Shown piece by piece: positions 21,500 through 28,394 of a stretch of 29,279 bases of DNA. A model generated the notes under the pieces. That model did no database searches. It worked only from the letters and a program-made list of their open reading frames with translations, and was not told where the DNA came from. This stretch comes from Deltaproteobacteria bacterium. GTDB taxonomy: Bacteria > Myxococcota_A > UBA9160 > UBA4427. The DNA is taken from assembly GCA_011051925.1 (NCBI GenBank), contig DRKE01000460.1, positions 1-29,279 of the forward strand. Reading direction: 5' to 3'. The stretch's first letter is position 1, and each line of letters starts with the position of its first letter. Position numbers and translations under genes: made by a program.

Positions 21500-22972
21500 A
21501 TGAATGACGATCTCCGTGTCCCGGTCGTGGTGGGCGCGGGTGCCGTGACCTGTCACGCCGAGGACCCGGAAGAGGTTCCGGATCCGGTCGGATTGATGGC
21601 GCAGGCGCTCGACGAGGCAGCCGAAGATGCGGGCGCGCCGGCCCTGCTCGAGCAGGCCGACATGATCTGGACGCCGCGTGGATTCTGGCGGGATCCGGAT
21701 CCGGGACGCCTTCTCGCGGAGCGGTTCGGCGCTTCGCGGGCACGGACCGGAATCGCGGAGATCGGCGTGCTGCAGACGACCCTTCTCGGACGAGCCGCGC
21801 AGGCGCTGGCCGAAGGAGAGAGCGAGGTCGTCCTGATCGTCGGCGGTGAGACGCGGGATCGTGACGCCCGACTCGCGCGCCTGGGAAAGAAGGCGCCGAT
21901 GACCCCGCGACCGGCAGGTCGCCCGGATCGCGTCCTCGAGCCACGAGCCGAGATCATGGGACGGCACGAGATCGAGCTGGGCCTCATCGCGCCCGTGACG
22001 CAGTACGCGATGATCGAGAACGCCCTGCGTTTCGCCGAGAATCGTTCGATCGAGGCACATCGGGCGGAACTCGGTCGGCTCTGGGGTGATCTCAATCGCG
22101 TCGCGGTCGACAACCCCCGCGCCTGGAACCGCACGCCGATCCGCCCGGAGGAGATCGCGAAGGAGAGCGTGTCGAACCGGATGCTCTCGTTTCCGTATAC
22201 GAAATCGCTCGTTTCCCAATGGAACGTCAATCAGGCGGGGGCTCTGGTCCTCTGCACGCTCGGGAAGGCACGCAGCCTGGGGCTGGACGAGACGCGTTTC
22301 GTGTATCCGCTCGCGGTCGTCGACTCGGAGTCCATGCTGACGCTCTCGGAGCGTCGGGAGGTGCACCGTTCGCCGGGCTTCCGCCTGGCCGCGGAACGCG
22401 CCTTCTCGCACGTCGGGGGGACGGCCGCAGAGGTCGACCATCTGGAACTCTACAGTTGTTTTCCCGCCGCCGTCCGGGTTCAGCAGCGCGAGCTTCGGAT
22501 CGCTGCGGATCGCCGGGTGACGCAAACGGGCGGGATGGCTTTCGCAGGCGGGCCGCTCAACAATTTCGTCCTGCAGGGCTGGGCCGAGATGGTCGGGACA
22601 CTTCGCAGGAGGCCCGGAAGCCGTGGGCTCGTCACGGCCGTGAGCGGCTTGATGACGAAGCAGGGCGTGAGCGTTCTGGGAACGGAGCCAGGAGACGTTT
22701 TCCTCTTCGATGGGGTGACGGAAGCCACCCGGGCGGCCCAGGCGACGATCGCCGTCGAGCCCGGGGCGGAGGGGAGCGCCCGGGTGGCGAGCTACACGGT
22801 CATCCACGAACGGGATGAAACGCCGAAGGTCGCGCTCCTGTTCGACTTCGACGAACATCGCCGCACGCTGCGGGTGGTCGGGGATCGGGATCTGGCCGAG
22901 GAGGCCGAGCGGGTCGAATTCTGCGGACGCGAGGCGGTCCTCGGGCCGGAAGAGCGGATCCGCTGGCGCTGA
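21500..22972 (+). CDS. Thiolase-like protein (acetyl-CoA acetyltransferase family) lacking canonical cysteines
   Basis: A 490-residue thiolase-fold protein. The start VPVVVGAG and the core EGESEVVLIVGGET (equivalent to the AGRADVVLIAGAE of thiolases) are recognisable. LELYSCFPAAVRV and GGPLNNFVLQGWAEMV belong to the SCP-x-like branch in which LYSCFPSAV replaces the NEAFA motif. The usual acylated Cys near residue 90 is missing: the segment reads IAEIGVLQTTLLG. I also see no CxG motif near the C-terminus. The protein may bind CoA esters without classical thiolysis, or use another nucleophile. The frame is open upstream, but ATG 21500 has GAGGGA ahead. The C-terminal 70 residues look like an OB-fold-type extension. 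Ends 22 bases before the convergent HupE gene. Confidence 0.85.
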   Translation: MNDDLRVPVVVGAGAVTCHAEDPEEVPDPVGLMAQALDEAAEDAGAPALLEQADMIWTPRGFWRDPDPGRLLAERFGASRARTGIAEIGVLQTTLLGRAAQALAEGESEVVLIVGGETRDRDARLARLGKKAPMTPRPAGRPDRVLEPRAEIMGRHEIELGLIAPVTQYAMIENALRFAENRSIEAHRAELGRLWGDLNRVAVDNPRAWNRTPIRPEEIAKESVSNRMLSFPYTKSLVSQWNVNQAGALVLCTLGKARSLGLDETRFVYPLAVVDSESMLTLSERREVHRSPGFRLAAERAFSHVGGTAAEVDHLELYSCFPAAVRVQQRELRIAADRRVTQTGGMAFAGGPLNNFVLQGWAEMVGTLRRRPGSRGLVTAVSGLMTKQGVSVLGTEPGDVFLFDGVTEATRAAQATIAVEPGAEGSARVASYTVIHERDETPKVALLFDFDEHRRTLRVVGDRDLAEEAERVEFCGREAVLGPEERIRWR

Positions 22973-22994
22973 GGGGGTGGATCCGCGAAACGCT

Positions 22995-24026
22995 TCAGAT
23001 GATCGCCGCGCCGCGCTCGATGACCCAATAGGCGGCCAGCGATCCCATCACGTAGACCGAAGCTCGCGTCGGGAGGGCGATGGGCAGCCGTTGCAGCAGA
23101 GGCGCCAGCAAGACCAGTCCGAGAACGAAAGCGAGTTGACCCAGTTCGATCCCGACGTTGAAGGAGAACAGCGCCATCGGGATCTCGCCGCTCGGGAGCC
23201 CGACCTCCCGCAATGCCCCGGCGAAGCCCAGTCCGTGGAGCAGTCCGAAGACGAGGGCCATCGGCCATGGATGGCGTCGCATCAGGGAGGGCTCTTCTTC
23301 GTCGCGTGCGAGTTCGACGGCGAGAACGAGAACGCTGCAGGCGATCAGGAATTCGACGGGGCCCGAAGGCAGGTTCGCGTACCCGAGTGCAGCCAGGCTG
23401 AGGGTGATCGAATGGCCGACCGTGAAGGACGTGACGGTCTTCAGCAGTGGCTTCATGCCGGAGCAGAGCAGGAAGAGCCCGAAGACGAAGAGGAGATGGT
23501 CCGCGCCCGACAGGATATGGTCGAAACCGATGGCGCAGTAGTCCCTGAAGACGACCCACCGGCTCGCTTTCCCGGGAACGACCATCGAGGCTTCGTCGCG
23601 GCGAAGGACGCGCTGGATGGTTCGACCGTCTGCGAGTTCGATCCGGACGAGGGTATCGATCCTTGCGGGCCCGAGTCCGTCGATCCGGATGGAACGGCCT
23701 ACCAGTCCCCCCTCGCGACAGTCGATCTGCCAGCGAGCGAAGACGGCGGACCCCTCTTTCTCGAAGGTCGGTGGGCCGAGGGCGGGGCAGTCCTCCGGGA
23801 GGACCGGCTGGATGTCGCTTCCCGGAACACGCAGGGCCGATCTCTTCCAGAGGACCTCGACCCTGCCCGAGGAAAGCTCCTTCAGCTGGAGCAGGGCCGG
23901 TGCGAGGGGATGGCTCTGTGCGGAGGCACTCATCAGCAGCAAGGCGACCGCGATCGACAGACGGGTCCCCCGCCCGGATCTCCATGCTCGCCGGATTCGC
24001 GATCCGATGGTCCATGTCGTCGTCAA
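22995..24026 (-). CDS. HupE/UreJ-family membrane protein with N-terminal extracytoplasmic domain (TTG start)
   Basis: A protein of 343 residues from TTG at 24026, the only in-frame start that gives an N-terminal signal peptide (basic 9-22, hydrophobic 23-32). Cleavage after SASAQS would leave a mature N-terminal His (HPLAP). An extracytoplasmic domain spans about 39-155. The C-terminal membrane part has the HupE/UreJ pattern: FDHILSGADHLLFV (168-181), FTVGHSITLSLAALG (201-215), VEFLIA (224-229), LLHGLGFAG (262-270) and FNVGIELGQ (289-297). HupE proteins are linked to nickel uptake for hydrogenase or urease, but neither enzyme is in the window, so the substrate is unknown. TTG overlaps the PPIase TGA as TTGA, implying coupling. 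Confidence 0.87.
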   Translation of the reverse strand: MTTTWTIGSRIRRAWRSGRGTRLSIAVALLLMSASAQSHPLAPALLQLKELSSGRVEVLWKRSALRVPGSDIQPVLPEDCPALGPPTFEKEGSAVFARWQIDCREGGLVGRSIRIDGLGPARIDTLVRIELADGRTIQRVLRRDEASMVVPGKASRWVVFRDYCAIGFDHILSGADHLLFVFGLFLLCSGMKPLLKTVTSFTVGHSITLSLAALGYANLPSGPVEFLIACSVLVLAVELARDEEEPSLMRRHPWPMALVFGLLHGLGFAGALREVGLPSGEIPMALFSFNVGIELGQLAFVLGLVLLAPLLQRLPIALPTRASVYVMGSLAAYWVIERGAAII

Positions 24027-25015
24027 GATGCGGTCGCTCCCTCGTCGCCAGCGACGACGAATTCGTAGCGTGTCCGGAGTTCTTCGAGAAGCCTCTCGAG
24101 ATTGCGGGTCCGGATCCGCTCTTCGAGTCGGTACCGGATCTCGTCCCGAACGGATTCGAAGGGGCGTATCCGCCCGGGTTCGACCGCCTCGACCCGGACG
24201 AGGTGCCAGCCATAGGCAGAGGCGATCGGGCCCGACCATTCCCGGAGCGGAGCGGCGAAGACCCGCTTGCCGAGATCCATTCCGAAGCGTCGATCGAGGT
24301 CCCGGAGAGACTGGTGCTCGAACCGCGAGCCCAGCGGAAACGGCGCTCCGAGGCGGATCGCGTCCTCCGGAGGGAGGTCCTGTGAGACGATCCGTTGGAG
24401 AACGCGCCTTGCGACTTCGAGGCCAGCCTCGTCCGGGGTTTTCGAAGGGAAGAAGACATGGAGGAAGGTCCGTCGGTCGGGCTCCCGGAACGTCTCCCTC
24501 TCGAGGGCATGGACTTCCGCGATCGCCTCCTCCGAGGGCTCCTGGCCGACACGAAGTGCGGAGCCCAGGCGTTTCATCTTCTGGATCAGGATTCGTCGCA
24601 CGACGAGATCGCCGCGATCCAGACCGAGCGCCCGCGCGCGCTCGAGCAGAACCCGGGGATCCCGGTTCTCGGCGTCATCCTCGAGGAAGAGCATCTTCTG
24701 CACCAGGCGGGTCTTCACGCCGGCATCCGTTTCGAGCAGGCCCCGGGCGATCGCCTCGCGGTAGAGGATCTCCTCGTCGACCTCATCGGCGATCAGGCGT
24801 TCGAGTTCCTCCGGATCGGGCGGCCGTCCCATTTGATTCGCGAAGCGTTCGCGCAGCGCGTCGACCCGTTCGCCATCGATCACGATGAGGCCTCCCGGAG
24901 TCCCGGATCGGGCTCCGGTGGTGGTCCCGTCCGAGGTCGGAAAGCTCCGAACGACGAGGAAGAGCAGTCCGCCGATGAGAAGAAAATGCAGCAGGGGAGA
25001 TCGGGGAATCGGCAT
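24023..25015 (-). CDS. Parvulin-type peptidyl-prolyl cis-trans isomerase, membrane-anchored
   Basis: A 330-residue protein. An N-terminal hydrophobic segment (about 8-22) is a signal anchor, and no Cys follows it, so it is not a lipoprotein. The helical SurA/PpiD-like N-terminal region spans about 45-150; DEVDEEILYREAIARGLL is a recognisable block. A PpiC-like domain runs from about 180 to 285, with FLHVFFPSK, PFPLGSRFEHQS and WSGPIASAYGWHLVRVEAV; the last is the parvulin C-terminal strand pair. Fit to active parvulins is partial, so catalytic activity is not certain. It is coupled to the HupE-like gene by TTGA overlap and may help that protein fold its extracytoplasmic domain. The ADH gene ends 18 bases upstream. 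Confidence 0.85.
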   Translation of the reverse strand: MPIPRSPLLHFLLIGGLLFLVVRSFPTSDGTTTGARSGTPGGLIVIDGERVDALRERFANQMGRPPDPEELERLIADEVDEEILYREAIARGLLETDAGVKTRLVQKMLFLEDDAENRDPRVLLERARALGLDRGDLVVRRILIQKMKRLGSALRVGQEPSEEAIAEVHALERETFREPDRRTFLHVFFPSKTPDEAGLEVARRVLQRIVSQDLPPEDAIRLGAPFPLGSRFEHQSLRDLDRRFGMDLGKRVFAAPLREWSGPIASAYGWHLVRVEAVEPGRIRPFESVRDEIRYRLEERIRTRNLERLLEELRTRYEFVVAGDEGATAS

Positions 25016-25033
25016 GGTTCGTCTTCGGTCCGA

Positions 25034-26038
25034 TCAGGCGATCTCGATCATGACCTTGGCACCCGCTTCGGGAGACCGGGCGACAGCGAACGCCTCCTGC
25101 AGATCATCGAGGGGGAAGCGATGGGTGATCATCTTCGTCAGATCGTGTCGGGAGAGCAGCTCGATCGTGTCTTCGAAGCGATCCGGATAGGCCATGGCAC
25201 CCTGCAGGTTGAGCTGTTTCACCATGACCGTCATGAACGAGACGGGAAGCTCGGCCCGATGCAGACCGACGATCGAGATCCGGGATTTCGGTGCCGAACG
25301 CTCGATCACGTCCGCGAGGAGCGGGGCCGAACCCGTGGCTTCGATGAACACGTTGGTGCGGGGAAGGGGGGCGCCGAAGAAGGATTCGGTTCCGTGAGCG
25401 CGGGCCAGCCCTTCCCAGGGGTCTTCGGTCTCCGATCGGATCGTCTTCCGGGCGCCGAGCTTCCGGGCGATCTCGAGCCGCGTCTCGGAGAGGTCGACGG
25501 CGACGACGTCCTCGATTCCGCGGTCGATCAAGGTCGCGATCGCCGTGAGTCCGATCGGGCCTGCCCCGAGAACGGCTACGCGATCCCCCGGCTCGACGTG
25601 AACCCGGTCGACGGCGTTCATGCCCACGCCCAGGGGTTCGGCCAATGCCGCGGCTTCGAAGGACAGATCATCGGGGATCGGGAAGAGGCTCTTTCCCTGT
25701 GAGGCGCCTCGAACCAGCAGCCGCGTCGTGAATCCTCCTTCGGTTCCACCGTTTCCCAGGGCATGGCCGGCGGCCAGCGGGTCCAGGGCGACACGGGCTC
25801 CGATCTCGATGCCGTTCACACGATCACCCTTTGCGATCACCGTTCCCGCGAGTTCGTGTCCGATGGGCATGGGGTCGGGCGTCGGGCCCATGAGGCCGCC
25901 GATCCGCAGGTATCCGACGTCGCTGCCGCAGATGCCGCAAGCGGCCACTTCGAGGAGGGCATCGTCGGGGCCCGGCTCGGGTTCGGGAACCTCGTCGAGG
26001 CGGAGTTCATCCGGTCCATGGATGCGTGCGAGCTTCAT
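25034..26038 (-). CDS. Zinc-dependent medium-chain dehydrogenase (threonine dehydrogenase/sorbitol dehydrogenase-like)
   Basis: A 334-residue MDR enzyme. Catalytic zinc ligands are C37 (ACGICGSD) and H61-E62 (PIGHELAG), with E134 (LAEPLGVG) behind. The NAD-binding loop GAGPIG (158-163) is followed by D182 at the end of beta-2, which favours NAD over NADP. The four-Cys structural-zinc lobe between residues 85 and 105 is replaced by a Cys-free Gly-rich stretch, so structural zinc is absent. The frame is open upstream, but ATG 26038 with AAAGGAAG gives the normal N-terminus. The substrate is unknown; it would be a secondary alcohol or polyol. It follows the SnoaL-like gene by 73 bases on the same strand. 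Confidence 0.93.
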   Translation of the reverse strand: MKLARIHGPDELRLDEVPEPEPGPDDALLEVAACGICGSDVGYLRIGGLMGPTPDPMPIGHELAGTVIAKGDRVNGIEIGARVALDPLAAGHALGNGGTEGGFTTRLLVRGASQGKSLFPIPDDLSFEAAALAEPLGVGMNAVDRVHVEPGDRVAVLGAGPIGLTAIATLIDRGIEDVVAVDLSETRLEIARKLGARKTIRSETEDPWEGLARAHGTESFFGAPLPRTNVFIEATGSAPLLADVIERSAPKSRISIVGLHRAELPVSFMTVMVKQLNLQGAMAYPDRFEDTIELLSRHDLTKMITHRFPLDDLQEAFAVARSPEAGAKVMIEIA

Positions 26039-26111
26039 CAGTCTTCCTTTCGGCTGGTACCCGCCGGGCGCGTTCCCGGATGCCGGGTGTCGGGGAGGCC
26101 TCGGCCTCCGA

Positions 26112-26648
26112 TCATGGAGTCCCCTCGCCCCAGAATCGTCGCCAGGTTTCGAGCGCATGGGGATGGGTGCCCATGCCCGTCTGGCGGGTCGGCCAGTCGG
26201 CAGCGCCGAGATCGAGAGGATTGGTGCCGAGTTCGGCCCCATAGACCAGATAGTGTCGCCGCCGAACGAAGAACCAGCGATGCTCGCCTTCCTCCGCACG
26301 GCGCTCGTACACGTCGTGGTATTGGATGGCCTGCGTGATCCAGCGGCGGCTGTCGAGGCCGCCATCCTGGATCTCCGCGCGCGAATAGACGATTCCCGTG
26401 GCGTGGTCCGAGTCGACCAGGTCGATCATGTGGTTGCCGACGAAGAGGAAGGTGACGCCGACGCTGCGAAAGGCGCGGTCGAAATCGTTCTTCAAGGCGG
26501 CGCGTCCGATCTCGTCTCTTCCGACCCGGACATCCGGAACGAAGAGATCGACGAGCCGGTCGAGATCGCGCGCATCGGCATGGATCGCATAGCGGGAGGC
26601 GAGCTGTCGGATCTCTTCGTAGGCCAGCAATCGTTCGAGATCGGTCAC
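26112..26648 (-). CDS. SnoaL-like / NTF2-fold protein
   Basis: A 178-residue protein with the NTF2/SnoaL-like cone-fold pattern: an N-terminal helix pair (EIRQLASRYAIHADARDLD at 12-30, then LFVPDV), a middle region with VGNHMIDLVDSDHATGIVYSR and a YHDVYERR strand, ending WFFVRRRHYLVYG. Such proteins are often ring-hydroxylating-dioxygenase-beta-like, isomerase or hydratase enzymes on polyketides, steroids or aromatics. The pocket residues H23 and D25 are plausible catalytic candidates. The start is GTG with an excellent AAGGAGGA ribosome site 3 bases upstream. It lies 19 bases after the PPOX gene and before the dehydrogenase, suggesting a short catabolic or tailoring operon. Confidence 0.85.
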   Translation of the reverse strand: MTDLERLLAYEEIRQLASRYAIHADARDLDRLVDLFVPDVRVGRDEIGRAALKNDFDRAFRSVGVTFLFVGNHMIDLVDSDHATGIVYSRAEIQDGGLDSRRWITQAIQYHDVYERRAEEGEHRWFFVRRRHYLVYGAELGTNPLDLGAADWPTRQTGMGTHPHALETWRRFWGEGTP

Positions 26649-26651
26649 TTG

Positions 26652-26659
26652 TCCTCCTT
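26652..26659 (-). promoter_or_regulatory. Ribosome binding site AAGGAGGA for the GTG-started SnoaL-like gene
   Basis: A perfect anti-SD match, CAA spacer and GTG at 26648. No in-frame ATG of comparable quality follows nearby, so GTG is taken as the start. Confidence 0.7.
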
Positions 26660-26667
26660 CCCGCTCG

Positions 26668-27144
26668 TCAGCCGAGCGTGTTCCGGAGAGCGGCGGGTGT
26701 CTTGTGGGCCGGCAGTTTTCCGTGATCCCAGGAGACGAAGCGCTCGGGCCGAACGGTCACGAGCACGCGCTTTCCGACCATCCGTTCCTTGACTTCCGGG
26801 GGAATCCGAGCCGGGTCGGGAAGCGCGTGTCCGCTCCCCGCATTGGCTTCGATCATCGTCGCGAGCGTTCGATCGGGATCCCTCTCGATTCCGGCGCGGC
26901 CTTCGATCATCACGCCGCGCAGTTCGGCGTAGCTGGATCCCGCCTCGACGAGCAGGGTCACCCTGGGATCGCGTTCGATGTTGCGGACCTTCTGGCTCGA
27001 GGCATAGGTGGCGAATCGGATCATGGCATCCTCACCCAGGACGAAGAACATGGCCACCGCATGGGGATATCCGCGAGGGCCATTCGTCACGAGCGTCATC
27101 GTGTGTCCTTCACGCAGGAAATCCCGGATCTCCTCGTCGCTCAT
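26668..27144 (-). CDS. PPOX-class (pyridoxamine 5'-phosphate oxidase-like) flavin/F420-binding protein
   Basis: A 158-residue split-beta-barrel protein. The flow IRDFLREGHTMTLVTNG, then PHAVAMFF and the phosphate-binding QKVRNIERDPRVTLLVE (51-67), is the hallmark of PPOX-class F420-dependent enzymes and relatives. It ends with the strand RVLVTVRPERFVSWDHGKL. The protein probably reduces a small organic molecule with F420H2 or FMN. The frame is open far upstream on the minus strand, but ATG 27144 starts the normal N-terminus; its ribosome site is weak. It is first in the minus-strand set to the HupE-like gene and divergent (114-base gap) from the second epimerase-like gene. Confidence 0.9.
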   Translation of the reverse strand: MSDEEIRDFLREGHTMTLVTNGPRGYPHAVAMFFVLGEDAMIRFATYASSQKVRNIERDPRVTLLVEAGSSYAELRGVMIEGRAGIERDPDRTLATMIEANAGSGHALPDPARIPPEVKERMVGKRVLVTVRPERFVSWDHGKLPAHKTPAALRNTLG

Positions 27145-27258
27145 TCTGATATCGTCTTTTCGGGTTCGGGTCGGCGCCAAGTTCGTGTCCTTCGGGTCGT
27201 CGGTTGCGGGGAATCGAGCGTACCGAAGACGGGTTTCCGATGCGCGGGGAGGAAGGGG

Positions 27259-28368
27259 ATGAAGGCCCTGTTGATCGGCGGAACGGGTCCGACGGGGCCC
27301 CACGTGGTCAGGGGGCTGCTCGCGCGGGGGTTCGTCGTCACGATCCTGCACAGCGGCCGTCACGAGACTCCGGAGATTCCGCCCGAGGTGGAGCACGTTC
27401 ATGCGGATGCGTATGACGTCGAGGCGATCGGGACGGCCCTCGGGCGTCGGAACTTCGATCTCTGCATCTCGACCTACGGTCGACTTCGCCGGAATGCGGA
27501 GTTCTTTGCCGGCCGGGTCGGGCGGTTCCTGTCCGTGGGCGGCTTTCCAGCCTACCGTGGCTACATGAACGCCGGAATCCTCGATCCCCCGGGTCTGCCG
27601 GTCCCGACACGCGAAGATGCGCCTCTCGTGCAGCGGCCCGAGGAGGACGAAAAGGGATTCCGCATCGCGCGGACCGAGGAGGCGGTCTTCGACGCGCAGC
27701 CCGAGGCGACCCATCTCCGATATCCGTGGGTCTACGGGCCGCGCCAGCCGGCACCGCGGGAGTGGATCATCGTGCGGCGCATTCTCGATCGCCGCCCGCA
27801 TATCATTCTTGCGGACGGCGGACTCACGCTCTCGCATTTCGGCTATGCGGAAAACCTGGCTCATGCCGTGTTGCTCGCCGTCGACCAGCCCGAGCGGGCG
27901 GCCGGGCAGATCTTCAACTGCGGAGATCAGACCGTGCCGACCCTTCGCCAGGTGGTTGAAACGATCGCCGACGCGATGGGGCATCGCTGGGAGATCATTC
28001 CGATGCCCTGGGAGATCGCGGGTCCGGCGAAACCGCTCGTCGGCCAACCCTGGACGACCCATCGCGTCATCAGCCTGACGAAGATCGAGTCCGTTCTCGG
28101 GTACCGGGACGTCGTCGCTCCCGCGGACGGACTGATTCGGACGGCACGATGGCTTGCGGAGAATCGCCCCGAGCCGGGTGGGCCGGAAGAGAGGGTTCTC
28201 GAGGATCCATTCGACTACGACGCCGAGGACCGGCTCATTTCCGGCTATCGCAAGGCATTGGCCTCGGTTCCCGAGCCGATCTGGTCCGAAGGCCGGTCTC
28301 CGGGCTGGGGGATGGCCTATAGCGGCCCGGGTGGGCGGGGACGGAGCCGAACGACGTTCGAGCCCTGA
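27259..28368 (+). CDS. Epimerase-like NAD-binding protein without the Tyr-Lys catalytic pair
   Basis: A 369-residue extended-SDR protein, start ATG 27259 with the strong GGAGGAAGGGG site. The N-terminal Rossmann loop IGGTGPTG (6-13) is intact, and HLRYPWVYGPRQ and QIFNCGDQTVPTLRQVVETI are typical epimerase/dehydratase landmarks. Where the family has YxxxK, this protein reads F134-RIA-R138 (GFRIARTEE), so Tyr is Phe and Lys is Arg. This resembles the atypical-SDR branch, which binds dinucleotide but may not oxidise a hydroxyl. The function is unknown. The frame is open for 185 codons upstream without a ribosome site. It is divergent from the PPOX gene and 26 bases from the convergent quinone oxidoreductase. 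It is probably a paralogue of the gene at 1338-2429. Confidence 0.88.
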   Translation: MKALLIGGTGPTGPHVVRGLLARGFVVTILHSGRHETPEIPPEVEHVHADAYDVEAIGTALGRRNFDLCISTYGRLRRNAEFFAGRVGRFLSVGGFPAYRGYMNAGILDPPGLPVPTREDAPLVQRPEEDEKGFRIARTEEAVFDAQPEATHLRYPWVYGPRQPAPREWIIVRRILDRRPHIILADGGLTLSHFGYAENLAHAVLLAVDQPERAAGQIFNCGDQTVPTLRQVVETIADAMGHRWEIIPMPWEIAGPAKPLVGQPWTTHRVISLTKIESVLGYRDVVAPADGLIRTARWLAENRPEPGGPEERVLEDPFDYDAEDRLISGYRKALASVPEPIWSEGRSPGWGMAYSGPGGRGRSRTTFEP

Positions 28369-28394
28369 GTCCGGATTCGTCGGAAGTCGCTCCG

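Noticed and set aside
26704..27258. 185-codon upstream extension of the second epimerase-like gene
   Set aside because: It is antisense to the PPOX gene, and the Rossmann fold begins right at ATG 27259 after a strong ribosome site.
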